DNA of 21,628 nt from JABWBJ01 sp035646395 (GTDB lineage: Bacteria > Gemmatimonadota > Gemmatimonadetes > Gemmatimonadales > Gemmatimonadaceae): NCBI GenBank assembly GCA_035646395.1, contig DASRPK010000329.1:1-21628 (forward strand), in the 5' to 3' direction. Each line of letters starts with the position of its first letter. The first letter of the stretch is position 1. Position numbers and translations under genes: made by a program. The notes under the pieces were generated by a model that saw only the letters and a program-made list of their open reading frames with translations, searched no databases and was not told the origin of the DNA. This document shows positions 20,921-21,628 of this stretch, one piece after another.

Positions 20921-21628
20921 ATGACCCAGTTGTCCTTGCATCGCGTTCTACTGGCGATCCTGATGATTGTCCTGAACGACAAGCCTGCTCCCGCACAAGG
21001 CACGAACGCCGACGCCAAACTCCGCGCGCTGTATACGGCCGAGTGGCAATGGCGGCAGCAGGAAATGGCGCGCGCCAGTGATGCGCCGGGTGACGCGGGC
21101 GCGGCCGCCCACCTCCCGAAGGTCGATGCCGCCTCGCAAGCCCGGCGTTATGCATACTGGCAACGGACACTTGCGGCGCTCGATTCCATCCCGCTCGATC
21201 AGTTGTCGCCGGAGGAGCGGATCAACGCGCAGGTGCTGGGAACGTCGCTCCGCGCGCTGGCCAATGACGTGATGTACAAGACGTACGAGGCGCCGCTCAA
21301 CAGCGACACGTTCTTCTGGACGGAGTTCACGCCGCGCCAGGGTTTTGGTACGATCGATGTCTACCGCAACTACGTGGGCCGGTTGCGCGACGTGCCGCGC
21401 TATTTCGACGAACACATGGCCAACATGCGCGCCGGAATGGCGCGCGGGTTCACGATCCCGCGTGTTTCGGTCACGGGGCGCGAGCGGACCATCGAGCCGT
21501 ACCTCAAGGCGGACACGACCAACCCGCTGTTCACGCCGTTTGCGAACATGCCCGCGACGATCTCCCAGGCCGACCGGGAGGCGCTGCGGCGTGAAGCCGA
21601 TACCGTCATCCGCGATGTGATCGTCCCG
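20921..21628 (+). CDS. DUF885 family exported protein, 3' end beyond the window
   Basis: The frame runs from ATG 20921 to the window end without a stop, giving 236 residues of a protein that is normally about 550-600. GAGG at 20912-20915 supports the start. The N-terminus is a signal peptide (RVLLAILMIVLNDKPAPAQG). The following sequence matches the opening of DUF885 proteins: a helical section with ALDSIPLDQLSPEERINAQVL, then DTFFWTEFTPRQGFG, YVGRLRDVPRYFDEHMANMRAGM and GFTIPRVSVTGRERTIEPYL. Proteins of this family are mostly exported and are presumed metal-dependent hydrolases because of a C-terminal HExxH-like motif in related sequences; that part is not in the window. Downstream of the acetyltransferase by 26 bases. 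Confidence 0.9.
   Translation, partial: MTQLSLHRVLLAILMIVLNDKPAPAQGTNADAKLRALYTAEWQWRQQEMARASDAPGDAGAAAHLPKVDAASQARRYAYWQRTLAALDSIPLDQLSPEERINAQVLGTSLRALANDVMYKTYEAPLNSDTFFWTEFTPRQGFGTIDVYRNYVGRLRDVPRYFDEHMANMRAGMARGFTIPRVSVTGRERTIEPYLKADTTNPLFTPFANMPATISQADREALRREADTVIRDVIVP

Noticed and set aside
1..21628. tRNA, rRNA, CRISPR array, insertion sequence or phage remnants
   Set aside because: Read for cloverleaf-like segments, regularly spaced repeats, transposase motifs and terminal inverted repeats; none found.

Overview
The window is GC-rich (roughly 60-65 percent by eye) and densely coded. The gene families fit a soil-type Gemmatimonadota bacterium best: an ADOP-type orphan ABC permease directly behind a PadR repressor, transmembrane Ser/Thr kinases with TPR tails paired with TIGR02999-type ECF sigma factors, a DUF885 protein, and secreted or lipid-anchored hypothetical proteins. 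Acidobacteriota is the main alternative. This assignment is inferred from gene content; there is no rRNA, tRNA, CRISPR or insertion sequence to anchor it. No gene-free stretch exceeds 300 bases; the longest is 10470-10712.

Layout. 1-1777 (+): the 3' part of a peroxiredoxin-like CPxC protein, a hypothetical protein, and a YgjP/SprT-type zinc metallopeptidase. 1951-3789 (+): an exported multicopper oxidase whose copper motifs are in permuted order. 3782-4888 (-): an SbcD/Mre11-like metallophosphoesterase that overlaps the oxidase tail-to-tail. 5010-5786 (+): an unrecognised beta-rich protein. 5862-7017 (-): a SAM methyltransferase preceded by a very small lipoprotein that may be the stump of a larger gene. 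A 12-bp hairpin separates these convergent genes.

7156-17172 is the most interesting part. Two ECF-sigma plus membrane kinase/TPR modules, both on the minus strand (9867-10469 with 7156-9870; 16600-17172 with 13940-16594), flank two plus-strand genes. These are a DUF3455 lipoprotein, with its own intrinsic terminator, and an exported alpha/beta-hydrolase fused to a histidine-rich TPR domain. Both sigma factors lack the acidic residues normally found in region 2.2 and carry threonines there. This suggests activation by phosphorylation from the partner kinase, as described for EcfP/PknT of Vibrio parahaemolyticus.

17274-20308 (-): PadR repressor and ADOP permease, 2 bp apart, with a perfect 10-bp inverted repeat in the upstream region that could be the PadR operator. 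The same strand continues into the second sigma/kinase pair after 101 bp, so one long transcript is possible. 20436-21628 (+): a GNAT acetyltransferase, then a DUF885 protein cut by the window end.

Across all genes and both strands the heptamer CCTAACG (or its complement) recurs about 14 times, several-fold more than base composition predicts. It forces rare TTA leucine codons in otherwise GC-rich genes.
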